Positions 1-7,104 of a stretch of 28,460 bases of DNA are shown here, piece by piece (positions within the stretch are counted from its first letter, which is position 1; each line of letters starts with the position of its first letter). The stretch spans positions 1-28,460 of the IMG/VR virus record IMGVR_UViG_3300008266_000354. One strand, written 5' to 3'. A program made the position numbers and the translations under genes. The notes under the pieces are model-generated. The model saw nothing but the letters and a program-made list of their open reading frames with translations. It was not told where the DNA came from and did no database searches. The stretch is from a virus.

Positions 1-12
1 GTGCGTGGCCCA
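1..12. repeat. 12-bp terminal direct repeat, left copy (candidate filled-in cos end)
   Basis: GTGCGTGGCCCA opens the window and is repeated exactly as its last 12 bases. A 12-base match at both tips is not expected by chance, and it is too short for a normal k-mer assembly overlap or a functional packaged terminal repeat. Lambda-type phages have 12-nt 5' cohesive ends; end repair before sequencing would copy the overhang at both tips. The right copy lies 122 bases upstream of the Nu1-like small terminase start, matching the lambda cos-Nu1-A order. The sequence CGTGGCCCACG across the junction is a small dyad. Confidence 0.7.
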
Positions 13-609
13 CGAACGCCCTGGGGGTGGGGTAAAAGATTCCTTAGTGACCCTCTTAGGATTAGGATTTTTTTCTATAATATTCCGCGCCCAATCCGCG
101 CAGCGATCGCCTGGCTTCGGCTGCATCTTTACGCGAGAGAGAATGCCCGGCGCTACCTTGCTTGCCCGTAGTAGCATCTTCTTAGCGCGAATGCTTACCG
201 CTTGCTTAGTCAGTTTCATTCGGCGGGCTAGTTCGGTTTGCTGCGGCGCATCGGGTAGGCCCAGGACAATCCTAATAAGATCGAAATGATTAACAACGGC
301 CCGATCATCCGATGCGCTTAACATAGCCAGGCAATCGCTGATAACTTCCTGCATTCGTTCTAGGCTAACCCAGGTATCGCTTTCGATCTGCGGTTCGGCG
401 CGCCTAGGATCATCGCCGTTCCATTGTTCCGAGTTGTCATAGATCGGGAACGAATGCCTAGGCAGTCCCATTTCGGAATACGGGCCGGCGTTGCGCTTAC
501 GATACTTAGCCTGTTCCCGTTTGCTCAGGCCGGCGAACCAGCGATCGAACGCCGCTTCTTCGGCGCGGCCTTCGCGCAGCGGCGGCGGGCTAGGTTGCTG
601 GTCAGGCAT
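1..609 (-). CDS. HTH protein crossing the genome ends, N-terminal part (codons 1-203)
   Basis: The ATG at 609 opens a frame with no stop to the window edge. It continues in frame from 28448 to a TGA at 28323, giving about 244 residues once the duplicated 12 bases are collapsed. The leader ends AACCCT-ATG, as in many genes here. Residues about 107-150 look like a helix-turn-helix of the sigma-region-4/MarR kind, with TELARRMKLTKQAVSIRAKK as the core; an acidic patch near 65-78 and a basic, proline-rich C-terminus flank it. The last codons of this part (W-A-T-H) are the cos sequence itself. It is the last gene of the early run and overlaps the small terminase start, so a late-gene regulator or a DNA-end binding role is plausible. 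This is inference; no family is recognised. Confidence 0.75.
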   Translation of the reverse strand, partial: MPDQQPSPPPLREGRAEEAAFDRWFAGLSKREQAKYRKRNAGPYSEMGLPRHSFPIYDNSEQWNGDDPRRAEPQIESDTWVSLERMQEVISDCLAMLSASDDRAVVNHFDLIRIVLGLPDAPQQTELARRMKLTKQAVSIRAKKMLLRASKVAPGILSRVKMQPKPGDRCADWARNIIEKNPNPKRVTKESFTPPPGRSWATH

Positions 610-614
610 AGGGT

Positions 615-643
615 TATTTACAACGGGTAAAGGCTTCTATCAA
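615..643 (-). promoter_or_regulatory. possible promoter for the cos-spanning HTH gene
   Basis: On the minus strand TTGATA (643-638) is followed after 17 bases by TAAATA (620-615). The -10 match is weak (three of six). If used, transcription would begin almost at the ATG at 609, making a nearly leaderless message. The TTTGA element overlaps the stop codon of the preceding gene, so part of the match is explained by coding constraint. Confidence 0.3.
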
Positions 644-978
644 ACTAACTTTATCCAAAGGTTTAACCGCGATTCGAAGCGCAGCAGGCCATAGCGAACG
701 GCATAGGTTCGCAGCCGCTTAAGCCTGGGCGGGCTAGGTTCAAGGCCGGCCTGGGCTAGCGCCGATGTAAATAGTTCTTTAGATTGGCTGCTGGTAAATC
801 CTTCAGGGAGGTTAACCAAGATCGCCTTGATGCGTTCGATACGGGCTGCCTTGCCTTCCCGTAGCCGGCGATTGATGCGCGCCAGGTTGGCTGCCATCGC
901 GGGCTTATGATCGCGCCAGGCTTTGCGCCATCTTATCGCTTTAGTTATCGCCCGCTTATTGAATCTTTTAGTTCCCAT
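640..978 (-). CDS. basic protein of unknown function, 112 aa
   Basis: A lysine- and arginine-rich protein, especially in the first 55 residues, with helical segments (RWRKAWRDHKPAMAANLARI) and a second basic helical stretch near the C-terminus. No family is recognised; the charge suggests nucleic-acid binding. Its ATG (978) lies inside the end of the upstream 86-aa frame with an 11-base overlap, and its TGA lies 31 bases before the HTH gene start at 609. The position, directly downstream of the replication genes, is consistent with an early accessory DNA-binding role, but this is inference only. Confidence 0.6.
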   Translation of the reverse strand: MGTKRFNKRAITKAIRWRKAWRDHKPAMAANLARINRRLREGKAARIERIKAILVNLPEGFTSSQSKELFTSALAQAGLEPSPPRLKRLRTYAVRYGLLRFESRLNLWIKLV

Positions 979-1228
979 ATACCAGGCGGCGGGCGGGGGT
1001 AGCGGTTAGGGGTGAAATCCCCTTTGTAGCGTAAGCGTAAAGCAAAGGGGTAAATCCCCTAACAATACCCTTTAGGGTATTACGCTTGTGCCAGGGTTGG
1101 AGTAGAAGAAAAGCCGCAGCCCGCCAGAAGCCCGCCAGGGCGGTTAGGGCGGGTAGGGTATAGGCCAGCCCGTCCGAAGGCCGCCACGGCCCGCCCAGGC
1201 TATCAGGATAGGCGGCAGGGTTATACAT
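968..1228 (-). CDS. small hydrophobic protein, 86 aa, doubtful
   Basis: The frame begins at an ATG overlapping the helicase stop by 8 bases and ends 11 bases into the next gene, which is the tight packing typical of this genome. Residues about 21-45 are hydrophobic and could form one membrane segment. The middle of the frame is built from strong inverted repeats (1006-1081), so its translation there may simply reflect structured DNA. The packing favours a gene and the repeats argue against one, so I keep it at moderate confidence with no function. Confidence 0.4.
   Translation of the reverse strand: MYNPAAYPDSLGGPWRPSDGLAYTLPALTALAGFWRAAAFLLLQPWHKRNTLKGIVRGFTPLLYAYATKGISPLTATPARRLVYGN
1006..1081. 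repeat. cluster of inverted repeats (origin or regulatory structure candidate)
   Basis: TTAGGGG-(6)-CCCCTTTG at 1006-1026 and CAAAGGGG-(5)-CCCCTAA at 1043-1062 are reverse complements in their arms, so they can form either one long hairpin with a 16-base loop or two separate GGGG/CCCC hairpins. A third element at 1064-1081, AATACCCT-TT-AGGGTATT, is a perfect 8-bp stem. No T-run follows on the minus strand, so these are not simple terminators. The cluster sits just past the helicase gene, a common place for replication or regulatory structures. Confidence 0.75.
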
Positions 1229-2537
1229 CTTGGGAGGCGATAGGGTCGTTATTCCGTTCCCAGCATATCTGCCCGCGAACCTTGGAATGCCTGATGCGTA
1301 GGCTATCGGTAAAGCGGCCCTGGCTGTCCTGCAGGCCGGCCCTTGCGCCGCGCTTGCCTAACTTCAGGATGAAATGGGGTAGTTCGTTATCTTCGCGGCG
1401 TAAGATCGCGGTCGATCTAAACCAATTGGCGAGTTCCGAACTCCCGGTAAAGTCATAGGTCGAAGTCACGCTGCCCTGTTCCTCTTTCTTCTTCGGCGGT
1501 TTGTTCTGATGGTGAACCGCGATAAGCGCGCAGCCCGTTCGCATTAGGCAAGGCTGCAGGATATGGCGCAGGAAATGGCTGCAGAAATCCTGCTTTGAAA
1601 CATCCCCGCCGGCGAATCCAAGAAGAGGATCAACGAAAGCCAGATCGCAGGAATGCCTGGTAATGAGTTCTTCCAGGGTCTGCCCGAAGGCTTCGCCGGT
1701 CTTTACGGCTTCGCGGTAGATAAAGATTTGTTCGGATAGGCGCGCGCGTTCGCTGGCGCTCAGGTTCAGCGCGGCGCAGCAGTCCGTCCATTGTTCGCTT
1801 AAATCGCCCAGGTCGTTCTCCGATTGCAGGATCAGGATACGCAGCGGCTTAACGGGTTTCATTCCCCATAGGTCGAAGCCAAGCGCCCAGCGGATTGCCA
1901 TCGTAGTAACCAGGGTAGATTTGCCGCAGCCGGCCTGGCCTGAGAATAGCAGGCTGCCGCCCTTACAAAGCCAGCGCTTGCCGATCAGGTTGTTAGGGTC
2001 GTTGTTTCGGTCGAAGGCTTCCAGGTCGGCTAGTTCCATCTTCTGCTCCCCCTCCTTCGGCGCGTAAGCCTGAAGGGCGGCCTTAGCCTGGGCGGTGAAT
2101 GACGCGGCAAGTTCGTTCGGCTTGAACGCGCCGGACTGCGCGCGCTGAATCGTTCCCTGGGCGATGCCGATTAGCAGGCGGGCCTGATGGGCTTCGCTGA
2201 CAATCGCCGCCGATGCGCGCAGGTTAGGGGAAGGGGCGAATAGCGCGCCGGTAAGTTCGTTGATGTAGGCGATGCCGCCGGCCTGTTCGATTACTCCCTG
2301 GTTACGCAGGTGGTTCGCTACTGTTATTTCGTCAGGCATCGCGCCTTCGGTATCGACCGCCTGGATAGCGTTCCAGATCAGTTGATGTTTCGGTTCGTAG
2401 AAGCAGGCCGGCGATAGGCCTAGTTCGGCGCAGGCCTTAAGGCTTGGCTTAGTGGAATCGGAATCGACCAGGACTGACGCGATCAGGTTGCGTTCAGCGT
2501 CAGGGTCAAAGGGTAGGGTCAGCGGTTGGGCTGGCAT
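1221..2537 (-). CDS. replicative helicase: DnaB N-domain plus RepA/RecA-like motor, 438 aa
   Basis: Residues about 10-130 match the DnaB N-terminal helical domain (DAERNLIASVL; then an N-E-L-T-G region near 93-97). Residues 185-400 are a RecA-fold ATPase: Walker A GQAGCGKS at 200-207, a sensor-like Q-S-E-N at 238-241, Walker B L-A-F-V-D near 299-303, and H-H-Q-N-K near 338. The motor resembles RSF1010 RepA-type hexameric helicases (AAA_25) more than DnaB's own C-domain. It should unwind the fork; no primase or polymerase is encoded, so host enzymes would be recruited. I chose the ATG at 2537, because the preceding context GACCT-ATG matches other starts and the frame up to 2627 is low-complexity and would overlap the kinase gene. 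Confidence 0.85.
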   Translation of the reverse strand: MPAQPLTLPFDPDAERNLIASVLVDSDSTKPSLKACAELGLSPACFYEPKHQLIWNAIQAVDTEGAMPDEITVANHLRNQGVIEQAGGIAYINELTGALFAPSPNLRASAAIVSEAHQARLLIGIAQGTIQRAQSGAFKPNELAASFTAQAKAALQAYAPKEGEQKMELADLEAFDRNNDPNNLIGKRWLCKGGSLLFSGQAGCGKSTLVTTMAIRWALGFDLWGMKPVKPLRILILQSENDLGDLSEQWTDCCAALNLSASERARLSEQIFIYREAVKTGEAFGQTLEELITRHSCDLAFVDPLLGFAGGDVSKQDFCSHFLRHILQPCLMRTGCALIAVHHQNKPPKKKEEQGSVTSTYDFTGSSELANWFRSTAILRREDNELPHFILKLGKRGARAGLQDSQGRFTDSLRIRHSKVRGQICWERNNDPIASQDV

Positions 2538-2604
2538 AGGTCGATAGATTGGGCGGCTGGTTGTGGCAGCCTGGGGTTGTGTTAGGGTTGGAGGTAGCGG
2601 GCAA

Positions 2605-3222
2605 TCAGATAAGCATAAGGGAAGCAAGGCCGCGCCCGTGGCGGTTGATCTGGTCGGCGCTGCCGGGCTTCCATCGGCTGCGGTCAGTCCATCCGATCGA
2701 TGAGGTAGCCGACCGAACCAGCAGCAGGTCGAAGTTAGTCGCTTCTTCTTCGTTCGCGGCTTCGATGCCGTCCGTATAGATCAGCAGGGTATAAAGCGGA
2801 ACGCCGCGCAGGGCGGCCCAATCGGCGCAGCGCTGCAGTTCGTTAGAGTAGCGAACATCGGTAACGATTACGCTAAGGCCGGCGGCGATATCATCGGCGG
2901 CCCGTTGCAGGGCAAGTTCAACGAAGCAATCCTGATGGATTGCGCGGCAGGCCTTGCCAAGTTCTACCAGCAGCGCGCGGTTCTTTACCTTAAAGGCTTC
3001 ATCGTTGAAGCCAGGCAGTTGCCAGCCAGGGCCGATGATATCGCGGATAGCCTGATCGGCTGCTACCTTCAGAGGATCGGCGAACGAAACCTTAACCGCG
3101 CCGTTGATTGCGCCGGCCTGCAGCCCGGCAGCCAGGGTATCTTTGCCGGCCCTGGCATAGCCGCAGACCAGGATCAGGGCGGGCCTGATGCGGTCGGCGG
3201 TCTTAGGCAGTTCGGTATTCAC
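2605..3222 (-). CDS. deoxynucleoside monophosphate kinase, 205 aa
   Basis: A P-loop kinase with Walker A GYARAGKDT (residues 21-29), the GKD variant typical of T4 gp1-like dNMP kinases. Further features are S-F-A-D-P-L-K around residue 52, a phosphate/lid region, and V-T-D-V-R-Y-S-N-E near 127-135, all matching this family. It would convert dNMPs to dNDPs for phage DNA synthesis. The frame is open upstream to 3399, but that part overlaps the SSB-like gene and is low-complexity. I prefer the GTG at 3222, one base after the SSB-like stop codon (TAA-A-GTG), which also gives the normal family length. The gene ends 67 bases before the helicase start. Confidence 0.85.
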   Translation of the reverse strand: MNTELPKTADRIRPALILVCGYARAGKDTLAAGLQAGAINGAVKVSFADPLKVAADQAIRDIIGPGWQLPGFNDEAFKVKNRALLVELGKACRAIHQDCFVELALQRAADDIAAGLSVIVTDVRYSNELQRCADWAALRGVPLYTLLIYTDGIEAANEEEATNFDLLLVRSATSSIGWTDRSRWKPGSADQINRHGRGLASLMLI

Positions 3223-3223
3223 T

Positions 3224-3712
3224 TTAGAACGGCGGGTTAGAATCGTCAGCGAAGCCGATCTCGGGCTGGGCTGCCGGCGTGGCCTTGGGCTTCGGCTGCC
3301 AGGCGGGCGGCTGGCCTTCCTGCAGGGAAGCGAAGCGGCTAACCTTCCGAACGATATGTTCGCTGCCGTCCTTCCAGACTTCGTTAACCTCGATAACATC
3401 GATAGCGATAACCTTGCCTTCGGCCTGACCGATGAAGGCCGCGAAGCCTTCCCGATCCTTAGGCGGCAGGCCGCCGCGCTTGCCGGTAGCCGTGTTGACG
3501 AACGCAGCGGCGCGCTTCAAAGCGCCTTCGGTCGAAGCATAGAACAGTTCGTTAATCTTCTGGCTGTCGTTCGTTACCAGCAGAACGCGAACCTTAACAT
3601 CGCCCTTGGAGGTAAGGCCGATATCGTCTTCGCGCAGTTTGCAGACGCGGACAGTATAGCGCCCAGGCTGGGCGATGGGCATTAGTTTCTGCTTATTAGA
3701 TTCAGGGGTCAT
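3224..3712 (-). CDS. single-stranded DNA-binding protein candidate, 162 aa
   Basis: The N-terminal 115 residues are mixed beta-type sequence (YTVRVCKLREDDIGL, VKVRVLLVTN, VIAIDVIEV) compatible with an OB-fold. A proline/alanine-rich linker follows, ending in I-G-F-A-D-D-S-N-P-P-F. That acidic tail ending P-P-F resembles the D-D-D-I-P-F tip of bacterial SSB, the docking site for repair proteins. It lies between the RecE-type exonuclease and the dNMP kinase, as SSB genes often do in phage recombination operons. Family assignment is inferred from tail and context, not from a recognised OB signature. The ATG at 3712 follows a pyrimidine-rich leader (AATCCT). Confidence 0.65.
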   Translation of the reverse strand: MTPESNKQKLMPIAQPGRYTVRVCKLREDDIGLTSKGDVKVRVLLVTNDSQKINELFYASTEGALKRAAAFVNTATGKRGGLPPKDREGFAAFIGQAEGKVIAIDVIEVNEVWKDGSEHIVRKVSRFASLQEGQPPAWQPKPKATPAAQPEIGFADDSNPPF

Positions 3713-3731
3713 AGGATTGGGAGGTTAAGGG

Positions 3732-4622
3732 TTAAGCGAAGGTAATGCCGGTATCGGCCTGGCTGCCGCCCAAAGCGCGCGGCTGCAGGGTAACGATCTG
3801 CTTAGGGTAGGCGGGCCAATGGTTCAGTTCGCGGGCCGCGTTGTAGGCTTCGATAGCCTGCTGCAGCAAAACGCCGCCTTCCGCGATCAGTTCACGCGAC
3901 AGTTCGACAGTAGCCGTAGCGTAAGGCTGGGCCTTCTCTACAAATACCAGGCGAAAGCCGGCGGGCCGTTCACCGAAAACGAGTTTGTAAATCAACTGAT
4001 AGAACGCGGCCTGCAGGTGATAGCCGCGCGCATAGACTTCGCGCAGGATGTTCTGCGGGGTAGCGTAGCCGGTATAGGTTTTGAGATCGTAGATAAACCC
4101 GTCCGCGCCGATCAGGTCGATCTGAGACTTAAGCGGCGTAGCGCCGTAGTCGGCGGTCAGGCAGAGTTCGGTCGCGATCGGCTTAACCTGCCAATGGGCA
4201 AGTTCGGCCTTAAGCGCGTTAGCATAGGCCAGCGATTCCAGGTATTCATCGCGGTCGGCTACGATCTTGCCGGCGGCCTGGCTGTCAAAGGCCTGCCAGA
4301 ACTGCAGCGCTTCGATATGCTCAGGCTTCGGCTTCTTCGCGGTGGCCTGCTTTTCGGTCGGGCGCTTCGGCGCATCTTCGGGTTCGCAGATAACCAGGGC
4401 GGCGAAATCATCCGGCTGCAGGGCCGCCATATGGGTAAGCCGACCGATGCGCAGGGCAGCGGTATCCTTGCGCGGGTTGGTGAGTTCGGCCTGATAGTGC
4501 TGCGGGCTATGCAAAATGGCTTTGCAGCCACTCTGGTTAAGCGCGTTCTTATGGGCATCGTATTGTTCGCGCGTCCAGGTAGCGGTCGGCAGGGCGGCGA
4601 TCTGTTCTTTAGTTAGGGGCAT
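3732..4622 (-). CDS. RecE-type PD-(D/E)XK exonuclease, 296 aa
   Basis: The N-terminal half has the pattern of exodeoxyribonuclease VIII/RecE C-terminal domains: N-Q-S-G-C-K-A-I-L-H-S-P near 29-40 and G-R-L-T-H at 60-64. The catalytic core follows: D169 in Q-I-D-L, D179 and K181 in Y-D-L-K-T, and Q204/Y208 in Q-A-A-F-Y, the QxxxY motif of the nuclease superfamily. It should resect duplex ends to give 3' single strands for the ERF annealase encoded upstream at 7104-6382. At 296 aa it corresponds to the nuclease domain alone, without the long E. coli RecE N-terminus. The start at 4622 has a CU-rich leader (CCCTCTCCCTAACC) and no SD. Confidence 0.85.
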   Translation of the reverse strand: MPLTKEQIAALPTATWTREQYDAHKNALNQSGCKAILHSPQHYQAELTNPRKDTAALRIGRLTHMAALQPDDFAALVICEPEDAPKRPTEKQATAKKPKPEHIEALQFWQAFDSQAAGKIVADRDEYLESLAYANALKAELAHWQVKPIATELCLTADYGATPLKSQIDLIGADGFIYDLKTYTGYATPQNILREVYARGYHLQAAFYQLIYKLVFGERPAGFRLVFVEKAQPYATATVELSRELIAEGGVLLQQAIEAYNAARELNHWPAYPKQIVTLQPRALGGSQADTGITFA

Positions 4623-4652
4623 CGGGTTGTTTTATTGTGGTTAGGGAGAGGG

Positions 4653-4928
4653 TCAGAAGCGCGGCGGCTTGTGCGGGGAGTAGGGTTTGAAATCGTGGAA
4701 GTTAAGAACCAGCCAGAAGGAAACGATAGAGTAACGGAAGGCCTTATGATTGTCCTTAGTCCAGGCCTGCAGGTTCGCCTTGAACGCCGGCAGGCTGTCG
4801 GCGCTAACCTCCAGGCTTACATCGGTCGAATCTATCAGCGCATATAGGGCGAACTTCGCCGCGCCGTTCTTATGCTGCGCGTAATGCTGGCGCGTTACCG
4901 CCTTAGGGATTGCTGGGAAATCAGGCAT
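4653..4928 (-). CDS. hypothetical protein, 91 aa
   Basis: The frame is open upstream, but the ATG at 4928 lies one base after the stop of the upstream HTH gene (TGA-T-ATG) and gives M-P-D-F-P-A-I-P-K. The C-terminal third is aromatic (Y-S-I-V-S-F-W-L-V-L-N-F-H-D-F). No family is recognised and no transmembrane segment is convincing. It ends 30 bases before the exonuclease gene, in the same operon. Confidence 0.65.
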   Translation of the reverse strand: MPDFPAIPKAVTRQHYAQHKNGAAKFALYALIDSTDVSLEVSADSLPAFKANLQAWTKDNHKAFRYSIVSFWLVLNFHDFKPYSPHKPPRF

Positions 4929-4929
4929 A

Positions 4930-5328
4930 TCAGTTGCGATAGTGGTTATTCGTAACGATGCCCTGGTTAAGAAACCAGCGGCAAACGCTGATAGGGGTTG
5001 CGCCGATCTTCGCGGCAATCGCTTTGTAAGTCATTCCCGATTTACGCAGGGTAGGGAGAACCTTACCCCAGGTAGCCTTATCAACGCGCGGGCGCTTGTA
5101 ACTGTTATGGATTCTGATCCCTAGCAGGTCGGCCCAGGTCGCGGCGGTTTCGCGGGTAACGCCTAGGCGGGCGGCGATATCGGGAAGGTTCAGGCGCTCG
5201 CGATCGTTCAGGCGTTCCAGGTCGGCGCGGACTGCCAGCAGTTTCGTATGCAGGCTGCGGCTGACATTGTAGCCGGAGGGAAGCGCAATCATTTCGCGCG
5301 GGCGGCGTTTCTTAGGTTCGGTCGGCAT
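4930..5328 (-). CDS. double helix-turn-helix protein, 132 aa (paralogue of 6377-5961)
   Basis: Two HTH motifs are visible. The first is LPDIAARLGVTRETAATWAD (about 48-67), followed by L-L-G-I-R-I-H-N; the second is YKAIAAKIGATPISVCRWFL (about 101-120). The N-terminus is basic. The layout and wording (R-E-R-L-N, D-I-A-A-R-L, L-G-x-R-x-H-N) are shared with the protein at 6377-5961, so the two arose by duplication. Likely a DNA-binding regulator of the early genes; the target is unknown. The start has the leader GCAACCCCT-ATG. Confidence 0.75.
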   Translation of the reverse strand: MPTEPKKRRPREMIALPSGYNVSRSLHTKLLAVRADLERLNDRERLNLPDIAARLGVTRETAATWADLLGIRIHNSYKRPRVDKATWGKVLPTLRKSGMTYKAIAAKIGATPISVCRWFLNQGIVTNNHYRN

Positions 5329-5483
5329 AGGGGTTGCGGTTTAGGCGGTTGGTATTTGTTCAGGGAAAAGAGGAACTGCCAGCGGGCGCGATCGGCTTCG
5401 CGGCCTTGGGCGGTTCGGGTTAGTTCGTAAGGGGTTTGCTGCTTAAGGCCTGGTCGGGCGCGGGCTTCGTTTGCTTTGCTCAA
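5289..5483 (-). CDS. possible small basic protein, 64 aa, TTG start
   Basis: This frame fills the space between the 83-aa gene and the HTH gene. It would start at a TTG overlapping the upstream stop (TTGA) and would end 40 bases inside the HTH gene, a longer overlap than usual here. It is rich in Arg, Gln and Pro with no recognisable domain. Without it, about 150 bases (5329-5479) would be non-coding with no other structure that I can see. Confidence 0.3.
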   Translation of the reverse strand: MSKANEARARPGLKQQTPYELTRTAQGREADRARWQFLFSLNKYQPPKPQPLCRPNLRNAARAK

Positions 5484-5731
5484 AGGGGACTGCGATCCTT
5501 TGCCGCGTTCCAGATATCAATCTTAGCCTGGGCGGTCTTAGGGTGGATATCTTTATTAACGCAGGCCTGAGCGAAGGCCCAGAGATGTTCGCCGGCAGCA
5601 GTAAGCCTAAGCGCTTCAGCCTTCAGCCGTTCGTTCTCAGCGCGCAGCCCGTTCGCTACATCGAACCAATGCCTTGCCAGGCGTTCAGGCACAAGCGAAC
5701 CGAACTCATCCAGGTTGGTTTTATCTTCCAT
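5480..5731 (-). CDS. hypothetical helical protein, 83 aa
   Basis: A mainly helical protein; residues 28-45 (R-A-E-N-E-R-L-K-A-E-A-L-R-L) have the heptad character of a short coiled coil. No family is recognised. It starts three bases after the stop of the 73-aa gene, with the leader GAACT-ATG, so it belongs to the same operon. Confidence 0.6.
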   Translation of the reverse strand: MEDKTNLDEFGSLVPERLARHWFDVANGLRAENERLKAEALRLTAAGEHLWAFAQACVNKDIHPKTAQAKIDIWNAAKDRSPL

Positions 5732-5734
5732 AGT

Positions 5735-5956
5735 TCAAGCGGCGTTAGGGTTAAAGCGGCTGGCCTTGGCTTCGCGCCTGGCCTTGCGGAACTGCCGGCC
5801 CGAAAGGTTAAGCGCCTTGCGGATATGGCGGGCCTTAACCTGGGCATCGATCAGAACGGCAGCAGCGGTTCGGCGGGCAGGGTCGGCGTTCTTCGTCAGG
5901 CTCATTAGTTCCTGGATCGGCGGGCAGCGGTTCAACTTAGGGTTATGCTTAGGCAT
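5735..5956 (-). CDS. small HTH-like protein, 73 aa
   Basis: The C-terminal half (V-K-A-R-H-I-R-K-A-L-N-L-S-G-R-Q-F-R-K-A) has the helix-turn-helix pattern with a very basic recognition helix. It lies four bases downstream of the double-HTH gene, forming a cluster of three possible DNA-binding proteins between the recombination genes. The start context is CTAAACCT-ATG. A regulatory role is inferred. Confidence 0.6.
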   Translation of the reverse strand: MPKHNPKLNRCPPIQELMSLTKNADPARRTAAAVLIDAQVKARHIRKALNLSGRQFRKARREAKASRFNPNAA

Positions 5957-5960
5957 AGGT

Positions 5961-6377
5961 TTAGCGGTAGTTCTGGAACTTGTAAGAAGTAATATCGCGC
6001 GGCCTATACTTAACCTTTAGGTGGCCTTCGTTCGCAAGCCATCGGTAGATAACGGAACGATCCATCTTAAGATCATCGGCGGTCTTAGTCGCGTTATACT
6101 TGTTAGCCTTATAGACGGGCAGGATTTTCTTAGTCCAGCCGGTATGATCGTGCTTATAAATCGTGCGCCCGTTGTGGTTGTGCAGCCGATGGCCTAGGAT
6201 ACGCAGCCAGGAACGAACGCAGCCGGCGCTGATCTGCAGGCGGGCGGCGATATCTTCTGAGTTCAGGCGTTCGCGTTCGTCTAACTGCGGAAGCATCGCG
6301 GCGAACTCCGTAATGCGCTTGTGCTTTAGGGCGCTCATTTGAACGCCATTGATTGCCAGCCATTCCTTAATCCTCAT
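5961..6377 (-). CDS. double helix-turn-helix protein, 138 aa (paralogue of 5328-4930)
   Basis: HTH one is SEDIAARLQISAGCVRSWLR (about 40-59), then L-G-H-R-L-H-N; HTH two is AADDLKMD plus R-S-V-I-Y-R-W-L (about 100-114). The order, spacing and several words match the protein at 5328-4930. I chose the ATG at 6377, four bases after the ERF stop, over an upstream ATG at 6422 that would overlap ERF by 41 bases. It may regulate the recombination operon. Whether the pair forms heterodimers or has diverged in target cannot be told. Confidence 0.75.
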   Translation of the reverse strand: MRIKEWLAINGVQMSALKHKRITEFAAMLPQLDERERLNSEDIAARLQISAGCVRSWLRILGHRLHNHNGRTIYKHDHTGWTKKILPVYKANKYNATKTADDLKMDRSVIYRWLANEGHLKVKYRPRDITSYKFQNYR

Positions 6378-6381
6378 CGGC

Positions 6382-7104
6382 TTAGGCGTTAGGGGTTTCA
6401 AGTTGGGCGCGGATAGCGTCAACGAAAGTCTGCATCATTCGGCCCTGTTGCAGCGCCGCGATCTTCGCTTCGTCTAGTTCCTGCAGCCCATCGCCAGCGC
6501 CCAGCCAGCCTTTGCGGCGCAGCAGTTCGGCGGCAACCTCTTGGGCCTGCGGCGTATTGATGCCGGCGGCGATGAACCAGGCCGGCTTCGCGGCAGCCTG
6601 GGCGGCCTGCTGCTTCGGCGCGCTATGCTGAATCGGGCGGCTGGCAGCGTTACCATCATCCTCCGTTTCATCATCGCTTGCAACGCCTACGATAGTCGCG
6701 ATCGCGTAGCGCTTAAGATAGGAAAGGGCGCTGCCGGTAGCCTGCAGGTTAAGGCCAGCGGCCTTGATACCTAGTTCGCCGAAATCGAAACGCTGCCCGC
6801 TTTTGCCGTGAAGGATTTCAGTTTTAACGCTGATGCGATCTTCGCTGGTGTAGGGAACTTGCAGGATAACCAGGCCATAGGAAGCCAGGGTCGGTTTAAC
6901 CTGGGCCAGCAAATCGCCTAGCCCGAAATACTTGCTGCGGAAATGCGGGTTAACGCGGGTAGCCTGGACATTACCGCAAGCGGCGATGCCTGCTACCAGC
7001 GCTTCGGTAGCGCTCATATCGCTTGATCTGATTTCGGCAGCCAGGATAGTTGCATCCTTAGCGGCTTCGGTGATCGGTTCTTCGTTCTTCTTAGGGCGGC
7101 TCAT
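6382..7104 (-). CDS. erf: ERF-family single-strand annealing protein, 240 aa
   Basis: Residues 53-72 (N-P-H-F-R-S-K-Y-F-G-L-G-D-L-L) and 124-150 (G-S-A-L-S-Y-L-K-R-Y-A-I-A-T-I-V-G-V, then acidic D-D-E-T-E-D-D) are the signatures of P22 Erf-like annealases. The protein anneals complementary single strands during phage recombination and probably genome circularisation. It pairs functionally with the RecE-type exonuclease encoded downstream. The C-terminal 80 residues are a variable Ala/Gln-rich linker and small domain, as usual for the family. The leader is a long CU-rich tract (CCCAACCCTCTCCC) without SD. Confidence 0.88.
   Translation of the reverse strand: MSRPKKNEEPITEAAKDATILAAEIRSSDMSATEALVAGIAACGNVQATRVNPHFRSKYFGLGDLLAQVKPTLASYGLVILQVPYTSEDRISVKTEILHGKSGQRFDFGELGIKAAGLNLQATGSALSYLKRYAIATIVGVASDDETEDDGNAASRPIQHSAPKQQAAQAAAKPAWFIAAGINTPQAQEVAAELLRRKGWLGAGDGLQELDEAKIAALQQGRMMQTFVDAIRAQLETPNA

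Noticed and set aside
1221-2627. Longer helicase start at 2627
   Set aside because: The extra 30 residues are low-complexity, would overlap the kinase gene by 23 bases, and precede a well-placed ATG at 2537.
3819-4616. Long plus-strand frame (265 codons) opposite the exonuclease
   Set aside because: The minus-strand frame has clear catalytic motifs; the plus frame has none and is a GC-rich shadow.
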